64,000 bases of DNA. It comes from Desulfofundulus salinus (lineage in GTDB: Bacteria > Bacillota > Desulfotomaculia > Desulfotomaculales > Desulfovirgulaceae). The notes under the pieces are model-generated. The model was not told the DNA's origin. It saw nothing but the letters and a program-made list of their open reading frames with translations, and searched no databases. The DNA lies in contig NZ_RBWE01000001.1 in NCBI RefSeq assembly GCF_003627965.1, positions 2,044,472 to 2,108,471 of the forward strand. Direction: 5' to 3'. Positions 44,703 to 54,934 of the stretch are shown in pieces. Within the stretch, counting starts at the first letter, position 1. Each line of letters begins with the position of its first letter. A program made the position numbers and the translations under genes.

Positions 44703-45004
44703 TCCACCCTTTTGTATACTAACGTAGACTATTTACATCTTTTAGAGGTAATTCACTATCCCTTGACGGTACTTTTTTTCGCAAAAGCCTGCTGTCGCGC
44801 CGCATATACGGCAAATCGGGGAAATAGTCAGTTTTGGCACAACTTTGTGACAACTATTCCCGCGGCTCTCTTCCCCAATTCCCTTCTTAATTTTGGTATA
44901 AATTTTGCTTTGCCTGATGTCTTGCGACTTGTGTGGTAAATTGACAAAACATATACAAGCGGTACGTCAAGTTTGCACAGGCACAAATGGAGGGGGGATA
45001 AATT

Positions 45005-46186
45005 TTGCGGGAAACGGTAATCGTCAGTGCAGCCAGAACGCCCTTTGGAAAGCTAGGCGGGGTTCTGGCGCCCCTCACTGCCGTTCAGCTGGGGGGTATG
45101 GTGATTAAAGAAGCCATCCAGCGGGCGGGCATCAACGGGGACCAGGTGGAAAACGTGATCATGGGGCAGGTGCTGCAGGGCGGCTGCGGCCAGATTCCCT
45201 CCCGCCAGGCCACCCGGCTGGCGGGGTTGCCCTGGGAGGTGCCCTCGGAAACCATAAACAAGGTCTGTGCCTCCGGCCTGCGGGCGGTAACCCTGGGCGA
45301 CCAGATCATCCGGGCCGGCGACGCCGACATCATTGTTGCCGGCGGCATGGAAAGCATGAGCAACACGCCCTACTTTGTGCACGCCCGCTGGGGCCTGCGC
45401 ATGGGTGACACCAGGTTTGTCGACCTGATGGTCCACGACGGCCTGTGGTGCGCCTTTTACAACCGGCACATGGCCATCCATGGCGGCGAAGTGGCCAGAG
45501 AATACGGCGTCTCCCGGGAAGAACAGGATGAATGGGCCCTGCGCAGCCACCAGCTGGCCATCGCGGCCATAGACGGCGGGCGGCTGAAGGAAGAAATTGT
45601 GCCCGTGGCCGTACCCCAGAAAAAGGGCGACCCGAAAGTGGTGGACACGGACGAAGCGCCCCGGCGGGACACCAGCCTGGAGGCCCTGCGCCGCCTGCCG
45701 CCGGTTTTCGACCCCAACAACACGGTTACGGCGGGCAATGCCCCGGGGGTCAACGACGGGGCGGGAGCTCTAGTGCTGATGTCCCGGGAAAAAGCACACG
45801 AGCTGGGCATAAAACCCCTGGCCACCATACTGGGGCATGCCTCCGTTTCCCAGGATGCCAAATACATTGCCACCGTACCGGGGCTGTCCATCAACAAACT
45901 GCTGGCTAAAAAGGGGCTCACGGTGGACGCCATTGACCTTTTTGAAGTGAACGAAGCCTTTGCGGCCGTGGTCCTGGTCAGCGCAAAGATTGCCAATTTA
46001 CCGAAAGATAAAATTAACGTTAACGGCGGCGCGGTGGCTTTCGGCCATCCCATTGGCGCCAGCGGCGCCCGCATCCTGATGACGTTAATCTACGAGCTTC
46101 GCCGGCGGGGCGGCGGTTTGGGCATTGCGGCCATATGCAGCGGCGCCGCCCAGGGCGATGCCCTTCTGGTTCGGGTAGATGACTAA
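45005..46186 (+). CDS. Acetyl-CoA C-acyltransferase (thiolase)
   Basis: A 393-residue thiolase. Nucleophile Cys in [11 protein letters not shown] and His in [11 protein letters not shown] are present. The third motif reads [11 protein letters not shown] instead of the usual CxGGGxG. TTG 45005 follows GGAGGGGG. Downstream lies an acyl-CoA dehydrogenase and the methylmalonyl-CoA mutase genes, so branched-chain or odd-chain acyl-CoA cleavage to propionyl-CoA is inferred. Confidence 0.9.
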   Translation: MRETVIVSAARTPFGKLGGVLAPLTAVQLGGMVIKEAIQRAGINGDQVENVIMGQVLQGGCGQIPSRQATRLAGLPWEVPSETINKVCASGLRAVTLGDQIIRAGDADIIVAGGMESMSNTPYFVHARWGLRMGDTRFVDLMVHDGLWCAFYNRHMAIHGGEVAREYGVSREEQDEWALRSHQLAIAAIDGGRLKEEIVPVAVPQKKGDPKVVDTDEAPRRDTSLEALRRLPPVFDPNNTVTAGNAPGVNDGAGALVLMSREKAHELGIKPLATILGHASVSQDAKYIATVPGLSINKLLAKKGLTVDAIDLFEVNEAFAAVVLVSAKIANLPKDKINVNGGAVAFGHPIGASGARILMTLIYELRRRGGGLGIAAICSGAAQGDALLVRVDD

Positions 46187-46211
46187 AAAGTCACGTAAGG
46201 AGCTGAGTTAA

Positions 46212-47357
46212 ATGACCCTGGACTTTGACCTTACCGAAGAACAACTGATGATCCGCGATACCGTGCGTAAACTGGCCCAGAACGAATTTGCCCCCCGGGC
46301 GGCAGAAATTGACAAAGAACACCGCTTCCCCCGGGAAAACCTGAAAAAGCTGGCCGAGCTGGGCTTGATGGGCATACCCATCCCCGAAGAATACGGCGGT
46401 GCCGGGTGCGATTTTCTATCCTATATCATGGCCATTGAAGAAATCTCCCGTGCCTGCGCCTCCACCGGCGTAATCCTGGCGGTGCACACCTCTCTGGGGT
46501 GCTTTTCCCTCCTCCATCACGGTACGGAAGAACAAAAGAAAAAATATCTAACCAGGCTGGCTACCGGTGAGTGGCTGGGCGCCTTTGCCCTTACCGAATC
46601 CAACGCCGGTTCAGACCCCTCCAACCTGTCCACCAGCGCCCGGCTGGAAGGGGACCATTACATTGTCAACGGCAGCAAGATCTTCATCACCAGCGGCGGG
46701 GAAGCGGACCTCTACGTCACCTTCGTACGCACCAGCCCGGGCAAGGGGCACAAGGGAATCACCTGTCTTTTAATAGAGAAGGATACCCCGGGCTTTACCA
46801 TTGGCAAAGTGGAGGAAAAGATGGGTCTCAACGGTTCCCGGACCACGGAGCTGATCTTTGACAACGCCAGGGTGCCCCGGGAGAACGTGCTGGGCCAGGA
46901 GGGCGAAGGCTTCAAGGTGGCCATGGCCCTTCTGGACGGCGGCCGCATCGGTATCGGCGCCCAGGGTCTGGGCATTGCCCAGGCGGCCTTAGACGTGGCC
47001 CTGGAGTATTCCAAGCAGCGGGTGCAGTTTGGCCGTACAATAGCGGAATTCCAGGCCATCCAGTTCATGCTGGCCGACATGGCCACCCAGATCGATGCCG
47101 CCCGGCTGCTGGTTTACCGGGCCGCCCGGCTGAAAGACAAAGGGCTGCCCCACTCCAAGGAAGCCTCCATGGCCAAGATGTATGCCACGGACACGGCCAT
47201 GTTTGTCACCACCAATGCGGTACAGATCCTGGGCGGTTACGGCTACTGCAAGGAGTATCCTGTGGAGCGGTACATGCGCGATGCCAAGATCACCCAGATC
47301 TATGAGGGCACCAACCAGATCCAGCGGCTGGTCATTGCCAAAAACCTCCTGAAGTAG
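46212..47357 (+). CDS. Acyl-CoA dehydrogenase
   Basis: A 381-residue FAD dehydrogenase (LTESNAGSDPSNLS FAD loop; IYEGTNQIQR with the catalytic Glu). It starts 25 bases after the thiolase. No etf genes are adjacent. A branched- or short-chain substrate is likely from context. Confidence 0.92.
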   Translation: MTLDFDLTEEQLMIRDTVRKLAQNEFAPRAAEIDKEHRFPRENLKKLAELGLMGIPIPEEYGGAGCDFLSYIMAIEEISRACASTGVILAVHTSLGCFSLLHHGTEEQKKKYLTRLATGEWLGAFALTESNAGSDPSNLSTSARLEGDHYIVNGSKIFITSGGEADLYVTFVRTSPGKGHKGITCLLIEKDTPGFTIGKVEEKMGLNGSRTTELIFDNARVPRENVLGQEGEGFKVAMALLDGGRIGIGAQGLGIAQAALDVALEYSKQRVQFGRTIAEFQAIQFMLADMATQIDAARLLVYRAARLKDKGLPHSKEASMAKMYATDTAMFVTTNAVQILGGYGYCKEYPVERYMRDAKITQIYEGTNQIQRLVIAKNLLK

Positions 47358-47405
47358 CAACGAAACTCCACCAGCGAAAAATTTATTTTAGAAAGGAGAC
47401 ATGCC

Positions 47406-47945
47406 ATGAACCACCGGCGACTGGAGAAAGGATTCGTGCACGTGTACACCGGCAACGGCAAGGGCAAGACCACCGCCGCCCTGGGGCTGGCCCTCCGGGC
47501 CATCGGTCACGGCTACCGGGTGTTCATGCTTCAATTCATGAAGGGGAGCAAGGAATACGGCGAGATTAAGGCGGCTGAAAAGTACTTACCCGAGCTGACC
47601 ATAGTGCAATCGGGCCTGGAAACTTTTGTAGATAAGGAAAATCCTTCCCCGGAAGATATCGCCCTGGCCCGGCAGGGTCTGGATATGGCCCGCAAGGTGA
47701 TCATGGAAGGTAATTATGACCTGGTTATCCTGGATGAGATCAATGTGGCTGTTGATTTTGACCTGATCCCTCTGGATGCGGTTTTAGACCTGATTCGAAA
47801 TAAGCCGAACCACGTGGAGTTGATCCTCACCGGCCGGTATGCCCATCCCAAAATCATTAAGGCGGCTGACGTGGTAACCGAAATGAACCTGATCAACCAT
47901 CCCTATTATGACGGCGTTGAGGCCCGGAAAGGCATTGAATACTAG
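47406..47945 (+). CDS. cobO: Cob(I)yrinic acid a,c-diamide adenosyltransferase
   Basis: A 179-residue CobA/BtuR-family enzyme making adenosylcobalamin, the cofactor of methylmalonyl-CoA mutase encoded next. P-loop YTGNGKGKTTAALGLA, DEINVA and the conserved ILTGRYAHP are visible. ATG 47406 follows GAAAGGAG. It is separated from meaB by 10 bases. Confidence 0.93.
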   Translation: MNHRRLEKGFVHVYTGNGKGKTTAALGLALRAIGHGYRVFMLQFMKGSKEYGEIKAAEKYLPELTIVQSGLETFVDKENPSPEDIALARQGLDMARKVIMEGNYDLVILDEINVAVDFDLIPLDAVLDLIRNKPNHVELILTGRYAHPKIIKAADVVTEMNLINHPYYDGVEARKGIEY

Positions 47946-47955
47946 GGGGGATCCC

Positions 47956-48900
47956 ATGAACAACCTGGTAGAAAAAATGCTGCAGGGCGACCGGCGCAGC
48001 GCGGCCAAGCTAATCACCTTGATTGAAAATGATGCACCGGAAAAAAGGGATGTTTTAAAGCAAATATATCCCCATACCGGCCGCGCCCATGTGGTGGGTA
48101 TCACCGGGTCCCCGGGGGCAGGCAAGAGTTCCCTGGTCGACGAACTAACCAGGGAAATCCGCGGTGAGGACCTGAAGGTGGGTGTGATTGCGGTGGATCC
48201 CACCAGCCCCTTCTCAGGTGGAGCCCTTCTCGGAGACCGCATCAGGATGCAGGAACATGCCACTGACCGGGGAGTGTTTATCCGCAGCATGGGCACCCGG
48301 GGCAGCCTGGGAGGGCTGGCCGAGGCCACGCGGGATGCGATCAGGGTGCTGGACGCCTTTGGATGCGACGTTATCCTGGTGGAAACGGTGGGGGTTGGCC
48401 AGTCGGAACTGGACATAATGCACCACGCGGATACTACCCTGGTCGTCCTCACCCCCCAGGCGGGAGATCACATCCAGACCATCAAGGCCGGGATCATGGA
48501 AATTGCCGATATTTTCGTGATCAACAAAGCCGACCTTGAGGGGACCCGTAAAATGGTCACCGATATTGAAGCTATGCTGGACTTAAGTCCGCTGGTGAAC
48601 GGGTGGCGTCCTCCGGTGGTGACCACCATTGCCATAGACCACCGGGGCATCCCGGAACTGTGGGCTACCATTAAAAAACACAGGGCCTGGCGTAAGGGTA
48701 ACAAGGGCGAAACAAACAGGGAAAGGGTGCGCCGGGAGCTGGCGGAAATAATTCAGCGCCAGCTTGCGCACCTGATTTCCCGGGATCTGGACAGGCATTA
48801 CGAACACCTGGTGGAAAAAGTGGCCGCGCGCCAGCTGGATCCATATTCGGCAGCCATGGATATAATTAGACAATCCTGGAAAGGAGGATTAACGCAATGA
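47956..48900 (+). CDS. meaB: Methylmalonyl-CoA mutase-associated GTPase MeaB
   Basis: A 314-residue G3E GTPase that protects and reloads methylmalonyl-CoA mutase. P-loop [15 protein letters not shown], Mg/switch [24 protein letters not shown] and NKAD are present. ATG 47956 follows the GGGGGGATCCC tract and is preferred over a longer frame to 47908. Its stop overlaps the mutase start by four bases (ATGA). Confidence 0.95.
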   Translation: MNNLVEKMLQGDRRSAAKLITLIENDAPEKRDVLKQIYPHTGRAHVVGITGSPGAGKSSLVDELTREIRGEDLKVGVIAVDPTSPFSGGALLGDRIRMQEHATDRGVFIRSMGTRGSLGGLAEATRDAIRVLDAFGCDVILVETVGVGQSELDIMHHADTTLVVLTPQAGDHIQTIKAGIMEIADIFVINKADLEGTRKMVTDIEAMLDLSPLVNGWRPPVVTTIAIDHRGIPELWATIKKHRAWRKGNKGETNRERVRRELAEIIQRQLAHLISRDLDRHYEHLVEKVAARQLDPYSAAMDIIRQSWKGGLTQ

Positions 48901-50558
48901 ACGATCAACCGAAAGGGATCAAGGAGGGCCTGGAAAAATGGCGGGAAAACCGCTGTCAGATGAAGGACCGGGACTTCCGGTTTGAAACCGTTTCCGGTAT
49001 GGAGGTTAAAGACCTCTACACTCCTCTGGACATCGAGGATCTTGACTATGCGCGGGATCTGGGGTTCCCCGGTGAATACCCTTTTACCAGGGGGGTTTAC
49101 AGGAATATGTACCGGGGCCGGCTGTGGACCATGCGCCAGTTTGCCGGCTTTGCCACGGCCAAAGAATCCAACAAACGCTATAAGTATTTGCTGGAAAAGG
49201 GGCAGACAGGGTTAAGTGTAGCCTTTGACATGCCCACCATCATGGGTTACGACAGCGACCATCCCCGGTCCCTGGGTGAAGTGGGCCGGGTGGGTGTGGC
49301 CATTGACTCCCTGCAGGATATGGAAACCCTTTTTGACGGCATCCCCCTGGATAAGGTGAGCACCTCCATGACTATCAATGCCCCGGCTGCCGTCATCTGG
49401 TGCATGTATATTGCCACCGGGGAAAAACAGGGCGTGCGACCGGAAAAGCTTACCGGCACCATCCAGAATGATATTTTGAAAGAATACATCGCCCAGAAGT
49501 CCTGGATTTTCCCGCCGGAACCCTCCATGCGCCTGATCACCGACATATTTGCCTACGCCAGCCGTCACGTCCCCAAATGGAATACCATCAGCATCAGCGG
49601 CTATCACATCCGGGAAGCCGGCTCCACAGCGGTGCAGGAACTGGCCTTTACCCTGGCCAACGGTTTTGCCTACGTGGAAGCCGGCATCAAGGCGGGGCTG
49701 AATGTGGATGACTTTGCCCCCCGCTTGTCCTTCTTCTTTAATGCCCATATCGATTTCTTTGAGGAAATCGCCAAGTACCGGGCCGCCCGACGCATCTGGG
49801 CACGGCGGATGAAGGAAAAATACGGCGCCAAAGACCCCCGCTCCTGGTTGTTGCGTTTCCATACCCAGACGGCCGGTTGCAGCCTGACCGCCCAGCAGCC
49901 GGAAAACAACATTGTACGCACCGCCTACGAGGCCCTGGCTGCCGTGCTGGGAGGCACCCAGTCCCTGCATACCAATTCCATGGACGAAGTGCTGGCCCTG
50001 CCCACGGAAAAGGCGGTACAGATTGCCCTGCGCACCCAGCAAATCCTGGCCTATGAGACTGGGGTGGCCAATGTAATTGATCCCCTGGCCGGTTCCTATT
50101 ACGTGGAAGCCCTGACCAACAAGATGGAAGAAGAAGTGGAAAAATATTTTGAAGAGATTGAAAAGCGTGGCGGTGTCCTGGCCTGCATCGAGCAGAACTT
50201 CTTCCAGCAGGAAATTGCCGACGCCGCCTACCGTTACCAGCGGGCCCTGGACAGCAAGCAGCGGATCCTGGTGGGTGTAAATGAATTTGTCAATCCCGAT
50301 GAAAAGCTGGAGATCGAAATCTTAAAAATCGATCCCAAAATTGAACAGGAACAGGTGGCCCGGTTGCAAAAGCTACGCCGGGAGCGGGATAACATCCGGG
50401 TCAGGGAAACCCTGGAGGCCCTGCGCCGGGCCTGTGAGGGGACGGAAAACGTCATCCCCTACATCCTGGACTGCGTGCGGGCCTATGCCACCGAGGGGGA
50501 AATAATCCAGGTCATGCGGGAAGTGTTTGGGGAGTATAAAGAGAAACCAACGTTCTAG
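48897..50558 (+). CDS. Methylmalonyl-CoA mutase, large (substrate-binding) subunit
   Basis: A 553-residue TIM-barrel subunit that isomerises succinyl-CoA and R-methylmalonyl-Co[46 protein letters not shown] and [13 protein letters not shown] are all conserved. The B12-binding domain is not fused; it is the next gene. This split, archaeal-like form occurs in propionate-oxidising Firmicutes. Partners cobO and meaB lie upstream. Confidence 0.95.
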   Translation: MNDQPKGIKEGLEKWRENRCQMKDRDFRFETVSGMEVKDLYTPLDIEDLDYARDLGFPGEYPFTRGVYRNMYRGRLWTMRQFAGFATAKESNKRYKYLLEKGQTGLSVAFDMPTIMGYDSDHPRSLGEVGRVGVAIDSLQDMETLFDGIPLDKVSTSMTINAPAAVIWCMYIATGEKQGVRPEKLTGTIQNDILKEYIAQKSWIFPPEPSMRLITDIFAYASRHVPKWNTISISGYHIREAGSTAVQELAFTLANGFAYVEAGIKAGLNVDDFAPRLSFFFNAHIDFFEEIAKYRAARRIWARRMKEKYGAKDPRSWLLRFHTQTAGCSLTAQQPENNIVRTAYEALAAVLGGTQSLHTNSMDEVLALPTEKAVQIALRTQQILAYETGVANVIDPLAGSYYVEALTNKMEEEVEKYFEEIEKRGGVLACIEQNFFQQEIADAAYRYQRALDSKQRILVGVNEFVNPDEKLEIEILKIDPKIEQEQVARLQKLRRERDNIRVRETLEALRRACEGTENVIPYILDCVRAYATEGEIIQVMREVFGEYKEKPTF

Positions 50559-50628
50559 CAGGAGGCAACAAGGCAATTTTCCTCTTAACCCATACTGAAT
50601 ACTTGACTGGTGAAGGAGGGCAAAGTAA

Positions 50629-51027
50629 ATGGCCAGAAAGATCAGAGTGCTGGTTGCCAAACCAGGCCTTGACGGCCACGACCGCGGTGCCCGTGTTATC
50701 GCCCGGGCGCTGCGGGATGCCGGTATGGAGGTAATTTATACCGGTTTGCACCAGACACCGGAACAAATCGTGGAGGCAGCCATCCAGGAAGACGTGGACG
50801 TGGTCGGTTTAAGCATTCTTTCCGGGGCCCATATGACCCTTATTCCCAGGGTGACACAGCTGCTCAGGGAAAACGGTGCCGATGACATCATTGTCATTGG
50901 AGGAGGTACCATCCCCGAGGACGATATAAGGGCCCTTAAGGAGGGCGGCTGGGTTAAGGAGTTGTTTACTCCCGGCACTCCCCTGGAAGCCATCGCCGAG
51001 TGGATCCAGACCAACGTAAAGTTATAA
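50629..51027 (+). CDS. Methylmalonyl-CoA mutase, small (cobalamin-binding) subunit
   Basis: A 132-residue B12-binding domain with the base-off motif DGHDRG (Asp15, His17, Gly20) and later GLSILSGAH and [10 protein letters not shown]. It completes the mutase. It lies 70 bases after the large subunit. ATG 50629 follows GAAGGAGGG. The epimerase gene is not in this window. Confidence 0.96.
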   Translation: MARKIRVLVAKPGLDGHDRGARVIARALRDAGMEVIYTGLHQTPEQIVEAAIQEDVDVVGLSILSGAHMTLIPRVTQLLRENGADDIIVIGGGTIPEDDIRALKEGGWVKELFTPGTPLEAIAEWIQTNVKL

Positions 51028-51075
51028 CCGCCCATTTTTCATTGCACAAATCCTTTTTGACGCCACCAACAGAGG

Positions 51076-51129
51076 TCCGGTGAGTGCTGGGGAGGTCGAG
51101 CGATAGTTTGGCCTGCGAGGCTCACCGGA
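51076..51129. repeat. Hairpin repeat related to the rib-locus elements
   Basis: TCCGGTGAG (51076-51084) and CTCACCGGA (51121-51129) are inverted around a GC-rich loop. The left arm CCGGTGAGTGCTGGG also occurs at 17252-17266 in the long rib repeat, suggesting a shared family, although the outer ends differ. Confidence 0.5.
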
Positions 51130-51194
51130 GAGCGCGTGCAAACGGTGGGCAAGTGCTATTTCAGAACAGCTTTATTATGTCCATAAAGTATTCT

Positions 51195-51227
51195 GGGGGA
51201 ACCATACATTTTACGGTTCCCCCTTTT
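51195..51227. terminator. Terminator between the mutase and cysteine desulfurase genes
   Basis: GGGGGAACC (51195-51203) pairs with GGTTCCCCC (51215-51223), followed by TTTT on the plus strand. It lies about 170 bases after the mutase stop and 10 bases after the end of the convergent gene. Confidence 0.75.
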
Positions 51228-51236
51228 CGATGTCCA

Positions 51237-52415
51237 CTAGCACCCGCAGCCACTGCTGCCTTCGGGGGCGGGTATGTCTTTTTCCACAATCTCCAAAAGA
51301 CACCTGAGGGCATAATCCACCTCGTCGGGCCGGTTAAAATACGAAAAGCTGAAACGGACCAGTTTTTGTTCAAATGTACCCAGTGTCCGGTGAGCGTCGG
51401 GGGCGCAGTGCAGCCCGGCCCGGCAGGCAATGTTATACTTTTGATCCAGAATGGTGCCAATATCCCCCGCTGGCCGATTTTTTACGGCAAAGGAAACCAC
51501 CGGAGCCCGACGTGCTGCATCCTGGGGCCCGTATACCCGTATGCCCTCAATTTTCTTGAGTCCTTCCAGGAACTGCCTGGTCAAATCCTGCTCGTGCCGC
51601 CGGATTTTCTCCATGCCCTCCCGACGGATAAATTTAACCCCCGCCCCCAGGCCGGCCAGGCCCACCGTGTTCAGGGTGCCGCTCTCGTAGCGCTCGGGCA
51701 GCACCTCCGGCTGGCCCGGCACATCCGAGTGGCTGCCGGTCCCCCCTTCTTTTAACGGCGTCAGTTCCAACCCCTCGGCCACATACAATCCCCCCGTCCC
51801 CGGCGGGCCGAACAGGCTCTTATGGCCGGGAAAAGCCAGCAGGTCAATGTGCATCGCTTCTACGTCAATATCCAGCACCCCCGCCGTCTGAGCGGCATCC
51901 ACAATGAACCGCAACCCCTTTTCCCGGGCCAGGCGGCCGATTGCAGCCACGGGCATGATGGTTCCGGTCACATTAGAGGCATGGGTCATGATAATGGCTA
52001 CGGTATCAGGCCGAATAGCGGCGGCCACATCTTCCACCCGGATGGCCCCGGTATGGTCGCAGGGCACCTTGGTTACCTCCACCCCCCGGCCCTGCAGGAC
52101 ATGGAGGGGGCGGGTAACTGAATTGTGTTCCATGGAGCTGGTAACCACATGCTGCCCGGGCTTTAGCAGCCCCTTGATGGCCAGGTTCAAGGCTTCGGTG
52201 GCATTCAAGCCAAACACGATGCGGTCGGGATCCCGGATGTTGAACAGGGCGGCCAGTTCCTTCCTCGTTTCGTCCACCAGGCGGTTGGCTGCCAGGGCCA
52301 GCTTGTGCCCCGCCCGCCCCGGGTTGGCCCCCACTTCCCGCAGGCAATGCTCCATGGCTGCCAGCACTTCCGGCGGCTTGGGCCAGGAGGTAGCCGCGTT
52401 GTCGAAGTAAATCAA
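51237..52415 (-). CDS. Cysteine desulfurase-like class V aminotransferase
   Basis: A 392-residue PLP enzyme starting IYFDNAATSWPKP. The PLP lysine lies in AFPGHKSLFGPPGTGGLY, and the active-site Cys region is RAGLHCAPDAH. The C-terminus ends GSSGCGC. It would liberate sulfur from cysteine (or selenocysteine). TTG 52415 follows GGGGAG by 8 bases. It lies downstream of the RACo-like gene on the same strand. Confidence 0.85.
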   Translation of the reverse strand: MIYFDNAATSWPKPPEVLAAMEHCLREVGANPGRAGHKLALAANRLVDETRKELAALFNIRDPDRIVFGLNATEALNLAIKGLLKPGQHVVTSSMEHNSVTRPLHVLQGRGVEVTKVPCDHTGAIRVEDVAAAIRPDTVAIIMTHASNVTGTIMPVAAIGRLAREKGLRFIVDAAQTAGVLDIDVEAMHIDLLAFPGHKSLFGPPGTGGLYVAEGLELTPLKEGGTGSHSDVPGQPEVLPERYESGTLNTVGLAGLGAGVKFIRREGMEKIRRHEQDLTRQFLEGLKKIEGIRVYGPQDAARRAPVVSFAVKNRPAGDIGTILDQKYNIACRAGLHCAPDAHRTLGTFEQKLVRFSFSYFNRPDEVDYALRCLLEIVEKDIPAPEGSSGCGC

Positions 52416-52622
52416 TTTATTTTCTCCCCTTTTCACCCCTGGTGAAATGGCCTTGCTTTTTTAATATAGCCGTTTTACTGACCAGTATATGCAATAACCC
52501 TGGGGCAAATAGGGGGCAGGGAACTACCCATCCTTACGCCTTAGCCCGCATCCCGCAAGTAGTGCTACGGTCGTGTTCGAAAAGCAAAAATAACATTAAC
52601 GAAAAACCGGCGGATTTCACAT

Positions 52623-54206
52623 CTAACCTTCCACCAGCCCCCGCTCAATTAACTTTGCCTTTACCGTGGGGTAATAGTCCAGGTTGGTGTGGGGTAGAAA
52701 TTTGCTCCCGACGAATTTATTCATAAAGACCTGGTTGGCGTTGAGCTCGAAGTAAGTGATGTTACGGGCAATGGCCTCAGCCTCCGCGCGCTTCCGGTTG
52801 GAGAGCAGCACCAGCCGCGCCCCTTCTCCCGAAGCGTTGCCCAGGCGTACCATTTTATCCCGGGGCAAATCGGGGTAAAGGCCGATGGTGATGGCCGACT
52901 CCAGGTGCAGGTACTGGCCAAAGGCACCGGCGGCATAGAAGCGGCTGATGTCGGAAAGATCGCAGCCCACACTTTCCAGCAACAATTCCAGGGCAGCATT
53001 AACCGCCCCCTTGGTGCGCATGAGATTGTTGATGTCCACCTGGGTAACCACAATGTCCTTGCCGGTAGCTGATTCCGACGCGGGCACTACCACGAACTCC
53101 CTGCGCCCGTCCTTGAAACGCCCCGCCCGGTCGACGATACCCGCCAGCAAAAGTTCCGCCAGGCAGTCCACCAACCCGGAGCCGCAAATGCCCATGGGGG
53201 GCGCACCGCCGATGGTTGTGTAGCGGACCTTGCCACTTTCGAGATCGATAGACACGCTGTCTATGGCCCCCGGCTCGGCACGCATGCCGCATTCCGCCAC
53301 ACCACCCTCCAGGGCCGGCCCGGCGGCCCCGGCGCAGCCCACCAGCCAGTCCCGGTTGCCCAGAATAATTTCCCCGTTGGTGCCAATGTCTACAAACAAA
53401 GAGAGCTCCGGCTGCTGGTGCAAACCACTGGCCAGTACGCCGGCAATCACATCCCCGCCCACGTAACTGCCCACGGAGGGCAGGCAGTAGACGGGCGCCA
53501 GGGGGTTAATTTCTAATCCCAGCTGTCCGGCGGGTATAAGGCCCGGGTTGTTTACCACCGGAATGTACGGGGCCATGCAAATGCGGGAGGGATCCAGCCC
53601 CAGAAGCAGGTGAACCATGGTGCTATTGGCACCTACAGCAACGGCGCTGATGTTACCGCCGGTCAACCCATGTTCATCGGTTAAACGCCTGATCAGCCCA
53701 TTCAAGGTATCCAGAATGGCCCGTTGCAATTGCTCCAGGCCCCCGGGCGTGCCCGCCAGGTATATGCGGGTAAGGATGTCCTCCCCCAGGCCAACCTGCC
53801 CGTTGTAATCCGCTGCCGTGCCCATAATTCGCCCGTCGTGCATGTTCACCAGGTAAACCACCACGGTGGTCGTGCCGATATCTACGGCCAGGCCGTAATG
53901 GCGTTTGACGGTATCTCCGGGTTCCACATCCACCAGGTTCCATACCCCGGGAGCCCCCGCCCCCACTGTGACCGTTACCCGCCAGTCCGCATCCCGCAAA
54001 ACAGTGGGAATGCGGCGCATTGCCGCCAGGGGCACAACTACCGGCCCCACTAATTTCTCTAAAGCCGCTGCCAGCCTGTCCACATCGGCCCGGTTGTCCT
54101 CCAAACCTGGTTCCGTGAGCTCCAGGTAAATCTTCCTGGTCAGGGGATCCAAAACAATCTCTTCCCTGAACACCCCGCCGGTCAAAATCATCGCTTTGTC
54201 CGCCAC
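52623..54206 (-). CDS. RACo-like ASKHA protein (DUF4445 family) without Fe-S domain
   Basis: A 527-residue protein of the corrinoid-activating reductive ATPase family. A linker domain (about 1-95), middle domain and C-terminal ASKHA domain are present: AVDIGTTTVVVYLVN, VGANSTMVHLLLG, SLFVDIGTNGEI, GICGSGLVDCLAE, AAGAFGQYLHLESA. The N-terminal [2Fe-2S] ferredoxin domain typical of RACo, with its Cys motif, is missing, and no cysteine cluster appears before residue 100. GTG 54206 follows GAGGTG. Substrate corrinoid protein unknown. Confidence 0.85.
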   Translation of the reverse strand: MADKAMILTGGVFREEIVLDPLTRKIYLELTEPGLEDNRADVDRLAAALEKLVGPVVVPLAAMRRIPTVLRDADWRVTVTVGAGAPGVWNLVDVEPGDTVKRHYGLAVDIGTTTVVVYLVNMHDGRIMGTAADYNGQVGLGEDILTRIYLAGTPGGLEQLQRAILDTLNGLIRRLTDEHGLTGGNISAVAVGANSTMVHLLLGLDPSRICMAPYIPVVNNPGLIPAGQLGLEINPLAPVYCLPSVGSYVGGDVIAGVLASGLHQQPELSLFVDIGTNGEIILGNRDWLVGCAGAAGPALEGGVAECGMRAEPGAIDSVSIDLESGKVRYTTIGGAPPMGICGSGLVDCLAELLLAGIVDRAGRFKDGRREFVVVPASESATGKDIVVTQVDINNLMRTKGAVNAALELLLESVGCDLSDISRFYAAGAFGQYLHLESAITIGLYPDLPRDKMVRLGNASGEGARLVLLSNRKRAEAEAIARNITYFELNANQVFMNKFVGSKFLPHTNLDYYPTVKAKLIERGLVEG

Positions 54207-54398
54207 GTTTTACACCTCGTTTAACCACTCTGATGCTAGAATTATAACATAACTGTCTTGAGAAGAATGATTTCTTTTCTTGATGTTGATCATTAATTTG
54301 TTCTTTGTAACAAAATCGTAACAGTTTCCCAACTACTTTGTGATAATTGAAGGGTATAATAAGCCCAGATAAAAATTCAGCTCAAGGAGGTGAATCCC

Positions 54399-54800
54399 AT
54401 GAAAAAGAAACTGGTGATCATCCTGGCCACCGTCCTTGTCCTGGCCATGGCCGTCCCGGCCCTGGCAGCCACCGTATCCGCCGCCCTCACTCCGGAGCAG
54501 GCCAAGGAGTTGAGCGCCCTGCATCAGCAAATAATCAACCTGAGAAAGCAAATGATAGACAAGTACGTGGAATATGGCCGGCTCACCCCGGAACAGGGCC
54601 AGCAAATTAAGGCCAACCTGGACGCCAGGCAGAAATTCTTTGCCGAAAATCCCGACCGCTTTGCCGGGTACGGCCCGGGCGTCTGCCCCGGTTTCGGCCC
54701 CATGGGCGGGAGGGGCGGTTGGGGGAAGGGTCCCGGCTGGGGTATGATGGGCGGTTACTGGAACAGTAACCCCAACCCCGCGCCTTCCACCGGCAGTTAA
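54399..54800 (+). CDS. Secreted DUF2680-type protein with Gly/Met-rich tail
   Basis: A 133-residue protein with a clear signal peptide (KKKLVIILATVLVLAMAVPALAA), a helical DUF2680-like core (LTPEQAKELSALHQQIINLR ... LTPEQGQQIKANLDA) and a low-complexity tail of Gly, Met, Trp and Pro (GPMGGRGGWGKG). ATG 54399 lies after AAGGAGG. A strong terminator follows. It neighbours a two-component system whose sensor also has a Met/Gly-rich segment. Confidence 0.8.
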   Translation: MKKKLVIILATVLVLAMAVPALAATVSAALTPEQAKELSALHQQIINLRKQMIDKYVEYGRLTPEQGQQIKANLDARQKFFAENPDRFAGYGPGVCPGFGPMGGRGGWGKGPGWGMMGGYWNSNPNPAPSTGS

Positions 54801-54814
54801 TCCTGGAAATAATT

Positions 54815-54854
54815 AAAGAGGGCTGGTACACAAAAGGTACCAGCCCTCTTTTTC
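54815..54854 (+). terminator. Terminator of the DUF2680 gene
   Basis: A perfect 15-bp stem AAAGAGGGCTGGTAC / GTACCAGCCCTCTTT runs into a T tract. Confidence 0.9.
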
Positions 54855-54934
54855 GATCGTTTCTCAAAAACTACCCGGCCAGCGAGCGGGGCAACCGCGT
54901 CACTTATGCATTTTTGTGGGTTTTGCGAAACGTT

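Noticed and set aside
49212..50042. 276-residue minus-strand frame over the mutase
   Set aside because: Antisense shadow of the highly conserved mutase large subunit.
52004..52347. Minus-strand Gly/Pro-rich frame inside the cysteine desulfurase
   Set aside because: Out-of-frame reading of the same strand; low complexity and no start context.
54880..54905. Possible fourth copy of the rib palindromic repeat (AGCGAGCGG)
   Set aside because: Only a 9-base similarity; the diagnostic ends and GTTACCGGCGCT block are missing.
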